Origin: Pyxicephalus adspersus
Lineage: Eukaryota; Chordata; Amphibia; Anura; Pyxicephalidae
Direction: 5' to 3'
Length of the DNA: 64,000 bases
Assembly (NCBI RefSeq): GCF_032062135.1
Contig: NC_092859.1
Coordinates: forward strand, 37,521,457-37,585,456
Under the pieces are notes generated by a model, which was not told where the DNA came from, did not search any database, and was given only the letters and a program-made list of their open reading frames with translations. Both the position numbers and the translations under genes were made by a program. Numbering within the stretch: the first letter of the stretch is position 1; every line of letters starts with the position of its first letter. Of this stretch, positions 36,164 to 48,568 are shown piece after piece.

Positions 36164-36413
36164 TCAGCAGTTCATGAAGATGATGTTTTCTCTTGTGTAA
36201 TCATCTACAACAATATTATAAAGCATTTGTCCATGTATCTTCAATAGCCCTTCATCTACAAAAAATAGCCTCTTACTTTCTCCCGGTCTATTAGAATGCA
36301 CCTCAAAGCATAAGGTGAACCAAAACTTTTTGTCTAGTTTTGAATTGAACAAAGAGATTAGAACCTCAGTTACATTGACTAATTGTTTCCAATTCTTCTT
36401 GGCGTCATCCTGA
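36164..36413 (-). CDS. Candidate terminal coding exon, unknown protein
   Basis: This minus-strand frame is the most protein-like in the window. After a plausible splice acceptor (pyrimidine-leaning tract ending ACTTCCCAG at 36414) it reads QDDAKKNWKQLVNV, then FWFTLCFEVHSNRPGE, KRLFFVDEGLLKIHGQML and ends DDYTRENIIFMNC followed by a stop. Composition is balanced, with charged and aromatic residues alternating as in a folded domain, unlike the Leu/Ile-rich artefact frames elsewhere. I do not recognise the family. No upstream partner exon was found in the window. It could be the last exon of a host gene lying to the right on the minus strand, a processed fragment, or coding sequence of an unrecognised transposon. 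Confidence 0.3.
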
Positions 36414-37103
36414 CTGGGAAGTATAGGTAAATGTGCACAACAGACACACAGATAACAATGAAAAAACACTTGGATATAGTATAGAAGCTAAAGTTTTAAT
36501 TGCCATCTGTGGGGAGATTTTTCCTTACTTTCTGTGACCAGTGTTACCCAGAATAAGAATTGAGAACAAATTACAACATGGGAACAGAGAAATAACAAAC
36601 CTGAGAGGTTCTATTACTTCCACAGTCTATCAAGAACTGACAAAATAAGTAGACCTGTAAGTTTCAGGAAAAGCTCAAACTTGAGTTCTTTCCATGGGGA
36701 AACTAGAAACAATATGCCGTTACCTGGAGTTCTTTCATAAGAGCATATTAGTGTTTAAATTTTAGAGGAGGCTGAAAAATACCAATATACAATGGTACTA
36801 GAATTTTCAGGAAAAAAACTGTAAAATCAAGCAAAACAAGAAAGTCATGAATACCCTTTATGAATTTATTATTTTGCTGTTGTACCCTGACATATAACAG
36901 CTGACAGGTGCCATTGTAGTGTTGAAAATGTATCCTGGGAAATCTCTGTGGTTATTAGAAAGCTGAGAGGAAGAAGTACCGAGCTGAAATTTTGTACCAA
37001 GAAAGAACTTGTACTACTATCAACAAACTTATAGGAGTATACAGGAATAAAATGTCTGTCATGACTTTATTGTATTTATAACCAGAACCAATACCCAAAT
37101 TAC
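36414..37103. other. No feature seen
   Basis: AT-rich. Would be intron if the exon at 36164-36413 is real. Confidence 0.35.
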
Positions 37104-37140
37104 ATAAAAAAAAACAAAAAAAACAAAAAAAAAAAAAAAA
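37104..37140. repeat. A-rich tract
   Basis: Runs of 8, 8 and 17 A separated by single C. It directly precedes the transposase relic. Confidence 0.9.
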
Positions 37141-37159
37141 TGGGCGATACGCATGTGAT

Positions 37160-37560
37160 AAAAGAATGCGCTAGCTGCAACATGACAATGATTGCAAACC
37201 CAAGATCAAATTGATCTTTCATTGCCTACAGCAGAAAAAATGAAGGTCCATGAGTGGCCATCACAGTCTTCTGACCTCAATAATATTGAAACACTTTAGG
37301 GAGATGCCAAGGCAGCCCAAGAATTTATGGGACATGGAGGTGGTTTCTTAAGATGGAGGTGTTTTACCACCTGAAAAATTCAAAAGCCTCATCCACAACT
37401 ATCATTAGACTGCATGTCATTATTGATGCTTAAGGGGCAATGAAGAGTATTAAAGGGCTTGGAAATCCTATTAGTTTCTTAATCGCCATGGGTTTTTAAT
37501 GGTTTTGAAATTCTGTAATACCTTACCGTTTTTTGGGGATTACAATTCAAGTAAATTTAA
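37160..37560 (+). pseudogene. Tc1/mariner transposase C-terminal relic
   Basis: A fragment of the catalytic C-terminal half of a Tc1-like DDE transposase. At 37175 it reads LQHDNDCKPK, the conserved block with the second catalytic Asp. After a frameshift at about 37240, MKVHEWPSQSSDLNNIETL is the block carrying the third acidic residue (the E of NIE; family norm NPIE). A stop at 37298 and further stops follow, with GDAKAAQEF continuing the pattern. The N-terminal DNA-binding half is absent. The sequence differs from the relic at 9900-10785, so it is probably a separate family. Dead copy. Confidence 0.8.
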
Positions 37561-37967
37561 TTATCACTGTTTCTGTAGAGAATGATAGACATCATATTCA
37601 TTTTAGCTTTGCAAACTCATGGGCCTACTCTGTACTCATGAGCCTAACTGTAACACAAAATGGTGGATAGACTCAAACTGGCTGTTAAAATGGTGGACAA
37701 ATGTCTTTTGTGAGGTTGGCAAAAGCTATGCAAAAACATTTTGCATATAATTTGGAGTGGAGAATCAGATCCACACTATATCTTCAATGTATCTAACCCA
37801 AGCAGCCACCAATCCATTACTCTCCTATCACAGTTAACCCAGCATTAGCTTAGACAACAGTTGATCCAATTTCATTCTACTCTTTCTTGGTAAACTTTAA
37901 AGAAGGTCTGAAGGTAGACCGCCTCTACTGTACTTTGAGGTAAGAAAACACACAATACCCTCCAAAT
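37561..37967. other. No feature seen
   Basis: May include the 3' remainder of the Tc1-like element, but no inverted-repeat end was found. Confidence 0.35.
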
Positions 37968-38216
37968 CAGTGGTCGCCAATCTTTTCGGACCTATGGACC
38001 ACTAAACGTATGGGCTCCAGACCGTGCATGTGTGGGGAGTCGTGTGTCACTCAAAGGGGAAGAAATTCCCCCCAGAGTGATGTCATGATGACAGAACCCA
38101 TCCACTCTCCCATCACAGGTCTGACCCTGCAATGGGAGAGTGGGTGGGTTGTGTCCTGAGCCCGCGATCCATAACGGGGCATTACCATGGCTCTGGCTCT
38201 GCCCATGCACTACATG
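37968..38216 (+). mobile_element. hAT-like element, right end truncated
   Basis: It opens CAGTGGTCGCCAATCTTTTC, a typical hAT terminal sequence, followed by GGACCTATGGACCACTAAACG. The GC-rich interior has a local inverted pair around CCACTCTCCCAT and ATGGGAGAGTGG. No matching right terminus is present. The 72-codon minus frame is incidental. Confidence 0.7.
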
Positions 38217-41200
38217 AACAATGACTTCCTATGTTATAGAGATTAGCGGGGGGTGTCCAGTAGTGTTTCAAAAGACAAAATAGCAATGCCAAAACAAATT
38301 CTTTTTATTTTTTGCCCTTTCATATTGATTGATAAATGATTACATTTTGTTACCTATTATACTTAGATGGTTACAGAATGCTTTCATACATTGTAGCAGC
38401 TTGTCTCTCTCTCAACCCCTTGACAGTAAAAGACAACACATTCTTTTCACAATGCAGTGTTTTTGCAACACTGGCTTTGTCAGGGCTTCACGATCAAATG
38501 ACAGATCAGCTGCTGGGAGTGTGTTTTGCTCCTAACATCTTTACCAAGGCCATGGCAGTCAATCCAGTGACAAATATACAGCACACAAGAACATGCAGTA
38601 AAAGTTTAAGTTTTATTATAAATAGGATTTTAGTACCATAATATCTTTTTCTTAAGATTTAGTGGGGGACTAAAAGAGGGGTAGGCAACAGCAAACAACT
38701 GCTAACATGCCAAAGAAAACAACAAAAAGCTAGGAGCATGGAGCATGACGATCACACAATCCTCCTGGTAAGCTTGGAGAACATGTGAACAGGGAAACAG
38801 ATGTATGGTGCCGGAAAGTCAAAAAGACACTTTTAGATATAGCAGAGTTTGCATGACAGAAAATGGTGGAGCTCAATCCTTAAAACCATAAATCTGGATG
38901 ATGGCCGACCACCATGCAGCCAGAAAAATCAGCACATTTACAGGGTTCATCAGGGATAACAAGGTTTTTTTTTGGAAAAAGCTACATCCAAACATTTGTA
39001 GAAATCTCCTTTTAGTAAAATGGAGCAGGACAGAGAGCTGGAATATTGTTGTCCTGGTTGAGGTCAAAGGAAGAAAGTACTGCTTGATGAAAATAATTAT
39101 GTACATGAGAGTATAGAGTGGAATGTCTCCAATGGGTTCAAATGGTGGGTTTTGTAAGTGCAGAAAGAATCTGATTTAGATCTCACAAAATCACAGGGGA
39201 GAGGAAAGGGAAGAATACACAGAAAAGAAGCTTTTCTAGCCTTAATAATTGAAAGTCATGCTGGTAAAGCCAGTGATTGTAAAGTGGGATTCCAAATTGT
39301 AAATAAAAACAAATGATCATTGACACAGTTCACAGAGTGTATGCCAGGAGCCTTGCCAGGTTGACAAACCATTATTTTGGCCTATCCAAAGCAAAATTGT
39401 TTGAATACTTTGCACCCTGATCCTGCAAAGATAAAAAAAAGTACTTAAGGAGAAATAAATAAGGGTATGCATATAGTATAGAGCAGGCACAGTATCCACA
39501 AGACAAACCTGTCCAATTCGTTGTACTCAAAACAAAATCCTGGAATTACACTAATGGCCGGGCCCGTCACGCTGGTATCCTTTGTAAGGATCATTTAAAT
39601 AGCAGTGAAGGGGGGACTTCCCCAGCTTCAGAGCTAGATTCCACAATCACCACACCAAAAATAACTTTATATCAAATGAGTCAGTTCATCTGGGGACTTG
39701 AACAACTTGCACCACAACATTAGAATGCTGTACTGCAATGCTTTTGTGTTAAAATGGAAAAATAGAACTTACATGAATTCCTGTGAAAAAGAATGTGAAT
39801 AGAAAACCTGAACCTGAGATTGCATATTCCTATTTTGTATTTTGAAGACCAAGTCTACACATTTAGGCCTAAAATTTAGTTCCAGTGTGAGGAACGAGAA
39901 ACATGGAACTGGGGGACGTTTTAGAAATTATGGGAAATTATGAGAAAATACATCCAAGTAGTGGCTCCACATGTACAACATTCTAGTTTCTGCACCCCTG
40001 CAATTCTGCCATTTGGGGCCTCTGGAGAGGATAGGACCCTCAGTTTGCCCTATTCTAAAACCAGTCCGGCATGGAGCAAAACATCAGCTTGCATGCGTAG
40101 GACACTATCTTTTGCACCCACACATCTAAGAAGCAAGACATCCAGGTATGAGCAGAGGTCAACAAATATCCCACCACTTTGCAGAGGAAATGCATAGGAA
40201 GAAATGGCTGAGAATCTGGAATACTTTGAGCCACAGACTTTTCAAATGGCCTGAAAACCTTGGTTTAGGGGTCTTGATTTGAATAAAGTATAAGATCAGA
40301 AACTAAAATTCTTATTCTTTCTGGAGGGGTGGATATCTTGTTCCTTGTTTCTCCTCCACTGGGGAAGATAGGAGTGCCTTGTGCATTGGTACTAAAAGAA
40401 GACTCATGCTGTAGATAAGCTGGGTTGCCTCTAGCAGACCATCATAATATAAGTTAAGGCTATGGCCATTTATTTCTTATACTCAGTTAGTTAGGGTTCT
40501 ACAGCAGCAGTAGGGTTATCTCTTTTAAAATATTTTACCAATCCACCAAGAACTGCAAAAAAAAAAGGTTAAAGCAGGGATTTCAGAGTTCTAAAGGGGA
40601 AACAGCTAGTTATTTGCAGGGATGGTATTTGTTCTGTTAAGATTGGTACAAGCCTAGCATTCATTTGAGAAGTCCAAAAAAACTTTTCACACTCTTTCCA
40701 ATTACTATATCAGGAAACATATCAAAGGGCAATTGCAATGGGAAGACCTTTTTCATTGTGGAAGCTTTAAAAAAACAAAACAGGTGACAGGGCTGGTGGA
40801 AGAAATATGTGTATTTGATAGTTAAATGGTTAGATTTCCTTAACTGTTTATCTTTTCATTTCTAAGAAAAAATGTAAAACAAGGAAGCTAACAGGGGGCA
40901 CCTTCTTGGCAAAATAACAAGTAAAAGCTAGCTTAAAAAAGCAATTTCAATGAGGAAATGAAAACACTCAATTTTGTTCATTCCTTCTCATGACAGGGTC
41001 ACCAAATATAATATTAAAATTTACAAACTTAAAAGGCCAGTAAAAATCTCATTGCATTGTTGCAAGACTTAAGTCTTGTTGTAAAAAAAAAACAACAGCA
41101 ACCTAGATTTATTTCGGTCACATACAAATACTCTTGCAACTGTTTACTCTCACTGTGTATGCAATGTACATCCTGACTCATCTTGGCATCTGAGCCGAGG
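38217..41200. other. Long unassigned stretch
   Basis: Frames up to 101 codons (38336, 38898, 39940) have no recognisable domain or splice support. No clear repeat boundary seen. Confidence 0.35.
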
Positions 41201-42010
41201 GCTGGGTATTTTAACTAATGTTCTCAAGCCAAGAGGAGTGTCATAGGACCTGAAATAAGCCGTGAGGATGGTCACAGTGTCCGACGGAGACATGTTGGGA
41301 ACCTGGAGTTGTTATTGCCAGAGCAGGGCACACTTAAAGGTAAGTGTACATATTGCTGTGCATACTAGAACATTATGGTAAAAAAAAACACCCAGCAGTA
41401 CTTATAACTGTCAGGAAAAGCTTAATTTTTTAAGGCACAACACCTATGTTTTCTATTGCTTCACTCATAGATTTGTGTTACCTTTATTAAAGGATAACCT
41501 TGCAGGGTGGATTTAAATCTATTATTTTTTTTTATTATTATTACCTTTAATCAAATCTTGCAGAATGGATTTAAATCTAATTTTTAAAAGTTTAAGATGT
41601 ATACATGTGTAGATGAGTATAAATCTGGTAAAATGTACAAAATGAACAGAATCGAGTATGTCGCCAGCATTACCACATTTATTAAAACACACAGCTGCTC
41701 AGGTTATAAAAAACTTAAAAAGATTGCAGCTGTAAATATTTGCGTCTACCAGCACTTTTAGATGTGCCCTAGCTTGTAAGTGATTGGCAGGCAGCTGAAA
41801 CACTGTGTTCTCTATTTTTCTTTTCTTTTTTTCCAACCCTTTATGGCTTCTAAACACGCTCATGATTAACTAGATTATTTTGCTCAGAACCATACAGAGC
41901 TATACTCTCCGGGCTCCTTGAGTCCTTCTCCTACAGAAATAGAATAATATAGTTCCTACGCAGTGAAACGCGCCAGGAGACGTTGTACATTTGCCAAACG
42001 TGCACATGGA
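41201..42010 (+). other. Unassigned, with a possible ribozyme relic
   Basis: 41250-41290 (GTGAGGATGGTCAC, GGAGACATGTTGGG) and 41905-41990 (CTCCTTGAG, then CAGTGAAACGCGCCAGGAG) recall parts of the hammerhead-like family, but box spacing is disrupted. Includes an ATT-rich tract at 41520-41545. Confidence 0.25.
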
Positions 42011-42464
42011 ATTTCTACAGAAACAATGACTTCCGCCAACCTGCTACACATATCAATTTTGCTATTGTTATACAAGGACAGAACATTTTCCCCAAGGTTA
42101 CACTAAGAACTAGGAGTTTGCCCGGGGTCCAGTATTTATGATAGTATTGTGGAACTCTGGTTTTAGTGCAGATGTGACTATCCATATATGATTGCCTACA
42201 GTTATTTCAGTGTCAGGTATTTTTAGGTAGATCGCTGCTGCCACTACGTGGTAATAGAGAATAAATACCAGACTGCGTTACATATGACTCAGACTCAGGA
42301 AATATTCAGGCTGATATTTGTATTCTTTCTTCCCAAAAATGCTACTTCATTAACCTTATTCTGATCCAATAGCTTTAATACTCTATTGGTCAGTAACCTA
42401 GAACACGTGCGGATCTGAAGTAGTCTGAAAAAACATTCACGCTGGTACAAGGCGTTAAAGCGTG
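42011..42464. other. No feature seen
   Basis: No gene or repeat recognised. Confidence 0.35.
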
Positions 42465-42715
42465 CACATTATCATGCATAATGTATAGGCTGCCAACATA
42501 CTGCAATGAAAAAAAAAATTGAAAAACAGCAACAGACATGCATCGTTTTTTGTTAAAAGCAGAACACCACACCGCAACACATTGTAGTGTGCTGTAATAT
42601 ATCTATGTTAGTTAATGCAGTGGGGTACCATTGGCAATAAATTTCACAGCAACACACTAATGCACATTACACGTAATAACATGTGTTGTGATGACACACA
42701 CTTTAATACGGGTCT
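42465..42715. repeat. Middle-repetitive element, family N
   Basis: It contains ACACCGCAACACATTGTAG, GTTAGTTAATGCAGTGGGG and ACAGCAACACACTAATGC. A related copy with ACACCGCAACACACTTGTG is at 61465-61740, and a weaker one at 49690-49880. Many CG steps have probably decayed to TG/CA. Confidence 0.5.
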
Positions 42716-45691
42716 TGACTATTGCTCTCTGCTTATTTGTTGCAATGATTGCAAAAAGTACTGGAGCCAGAAAAAGTCAATTAGCATTGTCAGGAAAAAA
42801 AATGAACTCCCAGTATTATTGAAAATTCTTACCAGCCTATTTATTTTGGGTCACTGTTGTATTCTATAAAAGCAGGGGGCTAGGTACAGTATGGAAACCA
42901 GGCAACTAGTTTTAGGGGACAATGAGGTAAGGAATAACACTTTACACACAGCAGCCTAATAAACTGGATATGTGCCAGGTAATGTACAATTCTTCACTGG
43001 GTTGTGAATGGTTCTCAGTATACTCCCTTTCAATGCAGGATTGCTGGTCCTGCAGAAAAGCATGGGCCATTTAATCCCTGTAATGCAGTGCATTTGTGTG
43101 GTGGTGGTTGGAAGGGGATATTCAACAATAAAAACTTTCATTTTTACAGGAGCTTTACAGCTTTTTTTATTTTACTGAAAAGTGAAATTTTACCCCATTG
43201 CAGGTATGATTGTAAAGTTGGCTCTGCCATCAACTTGTTGAAATCTCCACAATTACTAGTCCTGATTGGTATTATTGTTTCTGACATTTTTACCCATAGG
43301 ACTCAAAGTACATAGAATCTACAGCACCCACCCAAGTACTATCCATGCCAGACCAGCAGTGTAGACCGCGTGCTTTGAGGTGATATGCCCCTAATGTTTT
43401 TTTTTTTTTTTTTTTTAGGAACACACAACAAACTAAAGAAACAATGCCCTAACCAAGATTTGGATCCCTGGCAAGGTGTATGATGTAAGGTGCCTAACTA
43501 CTTTATTATACACTATGCCTTGGAATTACATTTTTTAGTTTGTTTTTGCTTTGGGTACTTTTTATTTTTCTCAGTAGATCTCTACTTTACACTTTAGTTC
43601 TACCGTCTTTTAGTACCAGCAGTGATTGTGGTGCAAGACCCATAACAGTATACATTTGTCCATAATTTTGTATACCAAGCTGGTTAACATGTACTTTTAT
43701 TCCCATTTTAACATGTAAAATAACTAATTCTGCTGTAGGAAAAATGTGATGTATCCTGGAAGGAAGGGACAGAAGGTAATATGGGCCTGGCAAGTAAAAA
43801 TATTGTAAACGAATCATATTCTCTTGGTGGTTGATGTGTCTCAAGATACAATAATATGTCTGTAATAAAAGACATAACATGCCATGGTCAATATATAACA
43901 GTTTCTTGCTGGATAATGTAATGTAATATATTATGGGTAATAGCTATATTAGATGCTGCTAATGAGTTATAAAATATACTGCTACCATGTGATGTAATAT
44001 TCGGTTTCTAGGCAATATAATATGTAATTATTGAGTGATAGCACATGCAGAAGCTGGTAGTAGTTCCATCTTACATCTTACTGAATCATTTTTTATTGTT
44101 TGATCGAAGGTAAGTTACAGTGAACCCGTTTCCTGCTTAGCAGCTGGAGCAAAATCTTATCCTCTGCTTGTAAATGAAAATGGGTCCTCATTGGTTTCTG
44201 ACCACTACTAAAGGTCAGAACATGTTCTGCCAAATGAACTAAGATGGGGCTCAAAGGACCTCATTACTAGTTCACTGTGCAAGCATCTTTCACCCTTTGA
44301 TCAGCTTAATCTCCAGTACAGTAGATTGTGTATTATTCATCTGTCACTGCTAACAAATATATTCAGTATCTTTGAAGAATACTACAGAAGAAACAATTAT
44401 TTGAAACAAAATTCTAGTTAAAAAAGCATTTTATAAATAATAAATATAAATTTTGCTGCAACAGCTGCCTTGTCTCTAGCTGTTATTAGCAGAAACTTCA
44501 CTTTTGATCCCCTGTTGGGTTGGATGACAATCCCAAGCTGTCTGGGACACCCCAGGAAGTTCTTCAGCCTGGAATCACGGTACAACATGTCAAAACCCCT
44601 TTCTACCGTGTTCAGGACTGCAGGACATTGCATAAAAAGAAAAAAATGTTTAAAAAATTATAAATAAGCTTTAATTTATTAAGACTTTGTAGAGGAAAGT
44701 GTAAGTATTATTCACAAGTTTATTGAGGGCAGTAAAGGGTAAGTAGGTCCAGAAAATTTTTTGGAGGTTTTCATATCCTGTTTTCTTAAATCTTATGAAA
44801 CTTTCAAATGTTCATACCTGGGAAGAGGTAAGATTACATACACAGAAAGCTGCATCTTTGAAGACAGTTTATAGACATCTGTAGAACTGATAATTTCATA
44901 TTACCCACCAAATTTAAAATCCAAGAAAATTTAGAAAGCGATTATGGCCTGCTGCATAATTCATTAAATGTTCTACTTTCGATTGATTATTTATAATTTC
45001 TTGATGAACAGGGTCAGTATGCTTAATGAAACAAAAGTCAGCTGGCATGCTCTTGTTATACATGCATAACTTGGATCCTTTGTAGTAGAGATATCATCAT
45101 GTATTTGCTATCTATTTATTTATTTTTGGTATTGAAATTGTTATATTAAAAGTAATGGACATACTGCACCACCCAATTATCAACAAAAGATAAAAAAAAG
45201 AAAAATAAAGTCCTATTAAACTGTAATGCTAAAAAGTGATTCTAAAAGAATAACATATTTCTAAAAATCACTATTTCAAGCTTTTGAATATAGCTTTCGA
45301 CCTACACACTTCCCATAAGGGTGGTTAATAGTATCTTGAGAGACAAACACAAGGGAAGTTCTTCTATTGACAGCGCCCTCTCATGGTTATTTTTTTATTC
45401 AACTGCACATTTCAAATCTTTTTCAATGGTGACCTTTCCAAATCCTTCTCATTTTGCTTTTTCCGAAGGCTCAGCCTTTAAACATGTACTGTTCTACCTT
45501 TTCTCCCCAGGCAAACTGATATCCTTCCTCAGATCTATAATGCCATTTGTACGTAGATGACATCCAAATTTACTTGTTTACCCTGACATGTTTACTTCTG
45601 TCCTCAATAAGGTTTTAAGCTTTCTAGTAGCCATTTTATCATGGATGGCTGCTAGATACCTGAAACTCAACAGGAAAATACTGAAATTATA
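42716..45691. other. Gene-free stretch with T-run
   Basis: Contains a 20-base T-run at 43397-43416. Frames of 61-103 codons (42956-43880, 44418-44667) lack domains and overlap on both strands. Nothing assignable. Confidence 0.35.
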
Positions 45692-45987
45692 GGGCCTTTT
45701 TTTAAAGCTCTCCAAAGCTGGAGAGGATACACTTTCATCAGTAAAGCTGGGTGATCCAGCAAACCTGGAATGGATCTGGTCCAGGATTCAACACTAGAAT
45801 ACTAGTCTTTTTATCTGGTGGAAATAGGTGTATATGTAAGCCCTAAGGAGAATTCCAGGATCCAACACATTTGCTAGCAAATAGAAAATAACTTTTAAGA
45901 AATCCATTCCAGGTCTGCTAGTTCGCCCAACCTAACTGATGAAAGTGTATCCTCCTCAGCATTAGAGAGCTTTAATAAATCAGGCCC
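45692..45987 (-). mobile_element. Palindromic MITE, family P, minus orientation with insert
   Basis: The arms GGGCC..TTTAAAGCTCTCC and GAGAGCTTTAATAAATCAGG are present. The centre runs in the opposite order to other copies: AATGGATCTGGTCCAGGATT comes first and AGAAATCCATTCCAGG last, showing minus-strand insertion. About 75 foreign bases (45790-45865) lie between the two halves. Confidence 0.85.
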
Positions 45988-46609
45988 AATATCTTTTTTT
46001 ATGCATATCTTTGTTTGCTTTTTTTACAATATTAATACAAGTGTACAAACATATTGGAATACACTTCAAGGTACAGATTTTTAGACATATGTTACATTGG
46101 CTTCAGTAATAATAGAACCTCAGACAATAATGTTCTCTATACGTGGGAGACAAACTTTTCAAAATCACATATTAGTGTGCATAGTGGTACTCATTATAGC
46201 ACATCTAGAGCCCCCAGAGTTCCATTAAGCTTTTTAGTAGCATACCATATGGTATGTTTAAACAGTGCTATCAAGACCAACTGGTCTCTTTTTAACGCCA
46301 CCAACAGAAACTACATCCAATTTTTAAAGAAATGTTTGGTGTAAAGGTCTTTGGTACACAAAGCATTCAGCTTATCTATTGACATAAGTTTGAGGAGGAT
46401 CTCTCTGACCTCCTGTAGGGTGGGGCTAGGGTGCTTTTGCTATCTATTGTCCTAAAATTAACTCATTATCTTTTCAACTTCACCTTCTTAAGTCCCCCTA
46501 ACATCTTTATAACTGTAATTAACATGATATCACCTCTAAATCTGTACTTTCCTTCAATCTCCACATGCAGAAAATCTCTAAATCAAAACACTTTTACCTG
46601 CACAATGTC
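45988..46609. other. No feature seen
   Basis: The 96-codon frame at 46054 and 90-codon frame at 46431 have no recognisable domain. Confidence 0.35.
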
Positions 46610-46939
46610 TCTGAAGCTGCGTACACATGTGAAGTTCTTGTTGTTGGAAAGGATCTTTCACAATACGCACAAGAACCGCACGATGCACGAACAAGTGTTG
46701 TAAATACAGCACCGTTCTGCTCTATGGAGAGGGGAGGGGGAGAGCGACGGAGTGGCACCCTGCTGCACGTTCTCCCCTTTGCCCTGCATTAGGATCGCTC
46801 GTCGTTCATCGTGTGTGGATCCGCCAGGACGGATCCATGGACGGTGAACAACGCAGGCTGTACACACGCCAGATTCTTGCCCAATATCTCCCCTAAGCTG
46901 ATTTCTGGTGAGAAAAATTTGACGTGTGTTCGTAGTTTA
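46610..46939. mobile_element. MITE, AAGCTGCGTACACA end type, diverged
   Basis: The left end TGAAGCTGCGTACACATGTG and the right end ACGTGTGTTCGTAGTTTA are imperfect inverted repeats and match the end type at 48126-48568. The interior is GC- and CpG-rich (GATCGCTCGTCGTTCATCG). Overlapping frames on both strands are incidental. Confidence 0.7.
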
Positions 46940-47582
46940 AAATTTGCCCCTTTTTATCACCAAAGAACACCAACTCCTGGAATACACCCTCATTATTCCT
47001 AATCTTGACTACTGCAACATCATCTTATCTGGTACACTCTGCCATGATTAATGCAGCTAGACTTTTTGATATGTCTTTTGTCTTCCTCCTCTTCCTTCCT
47101 TCCTACCATAATTGGCTTTCATATTTTTTTAAATTCAAATTTAGGCTACTAGACTTTGCCTTTAAGTCATTTTATGGCCTCTGTTGTAAATTTTCAAATA
47201 CTCAAATATAGCCATTACTCTCTCTTTTCCTCATGTGGCCTACTAATGGATTCATAACCTTTTCCCAAATATGGTTTCAAGACTACTCTAGGGCCACCTA
47301 TTCTTTCTAGAAAGTTTTTACTTATTAAATATGCAATTTTTTCACATGAACCCCTATTTATTGTACAGCTCTGCATGATTTACCAAAAAAAAAAAGGGGT
47401 CATCTACCCTTCTAAATAAAGTAAAAATGGTGGTGATTGATTATTTCAAGACCAGGGTTCCTAAATTGAGTTTGCATATTAGGGATCCATGGGAGCCGCT
47501 TCCATAGCATTGAGCATTAGGGTACTGCCTGTCTGTGCTCTGTGGTGCCTCAAATATAAATTTGCTCGTTTATCAAACTTTA
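46940..47582. other. No feature seen
   Basis: Includes an A-run near 47385. No gene. Confidence 0.35.
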
Positions 47583-47770
47583 AGGCTGCGTTTAGACTGG
47601 CGGTGAGGTGGCCCTGCAGTTACCCCTTCCTCATGCCATGGAACCCTGCTTAGGGAAGACGCTCAGTAGTGCTCACTGCCACTTGCAGTCAAATCTGCAG
47701 ATCCTGCTGTGTGAGGGACTGAGCGGCTGGCGGGGTGCCGGTTACGCATAGCCAGCCACTTGCCACCAAG
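47583..47770. repeat. Probable MITE relic
   Basis: AAGGCTGCGTTTAGACTGGC and a GC-rich interior ending CCAGCCACTTGCCACCAAGC stand out from the AT-rich flanks. The ends form a weak inverted match. Confidence 0.35.
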
Positions 47771-48125
47771 CTCATCTCACTAATAATATTATATTAATTT
47801 TTTATTACATAGATATTTTTTTGTATTTTGAGTAATAAACCAATATAGTTAATATCATCTTTAGTGCTGAAGTTTTCATCCACTTTCTAATATTCTGAGC
47901 TTTACTGAACTTTACTATTGACCAGTAAGTCACCCTACAATGGCAGCCTATCATAGCGATGGACCAATAGAAATATGAGAGGGTTGGACTTGTTTGTAAG
48001 CTTTGGTCTTTTCTAGCTAATTGTTCTTCTGAACCAAAAGGGAGCCTCATCTGGTAAATTCTTGAAGTGTCCAGTTCTTAATGCATATTTATTTGTGATT
48101 ATGTTTCAGGAAATGTAAAACTATA
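47771..48125. other. No feature seen
   Basis: AT-rich; no gene. Confidence 0.35.
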
Positions 48126-48568
48126 CTAAAGCTACGTACACACTTCCAATTATTATCGTTGGTAAATGAACGACGAACGATCCTGCACGATATCTGCGAA
48201 CGATCGTATAGCACCGATCCTGTACATACAGATAACGACACGATCGTTCGCAGATATTGTACACACGATAGACGCGATCGTTTGAACGATACAGGAAGTG
48301 ACGTGCACCACAGGAAGTGAGCGAACGTTCGTTCACCGCGCATGCTCAGACCATGGACGATCAATGAACGACCGTACACACGATAGATGGTCAACGATCG
48401 TCGTCCAATCTGATCCGCTGCTCCGGTCGTTCATTTCCAACGACTATCCTCGTTCGTCGGCGTCGTTGGTTACTTTTTTTACAAACGATTTTTGCCCAAT
48501 CGATCGTTCGTCGTTCGTTCGTCGTTCATTTCCAACGATAAAAATTGGAAGTGTGTACGCAGCTTTAG
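48126..48568. mobile_element. CpG-dense palindromic MITE
   Basis: The 443-bp element opens CTAAAGCTACGTACACACTT and closes AAGTGTGTACGCAGCTTTAG; the arms continue inward for about 70 bp (CAATT, ATCGTTGG, AATGAACGACGAACGA). The interior is crowded with CGATCGTT, CGAACGA and GTACACACGATAGA words, so CpG density is far above the flanks. The three overlapping frames (71-105 codons, Arg/Ser-rich) arise from this composition and are not genes. It is probably younger than the diverged copy at 46610. Confidence 0.85.

Noticed and set aside
38336..38641. 101-codon plus frame
   Set aside because: No domain, no splice signals, overlaps a second frame of similar length.
41253..41292. Another hammerhead-like motif
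   Set aside because: It has GAGGA and ATGTTGGG words but no GAAA box and no consistent stem II.
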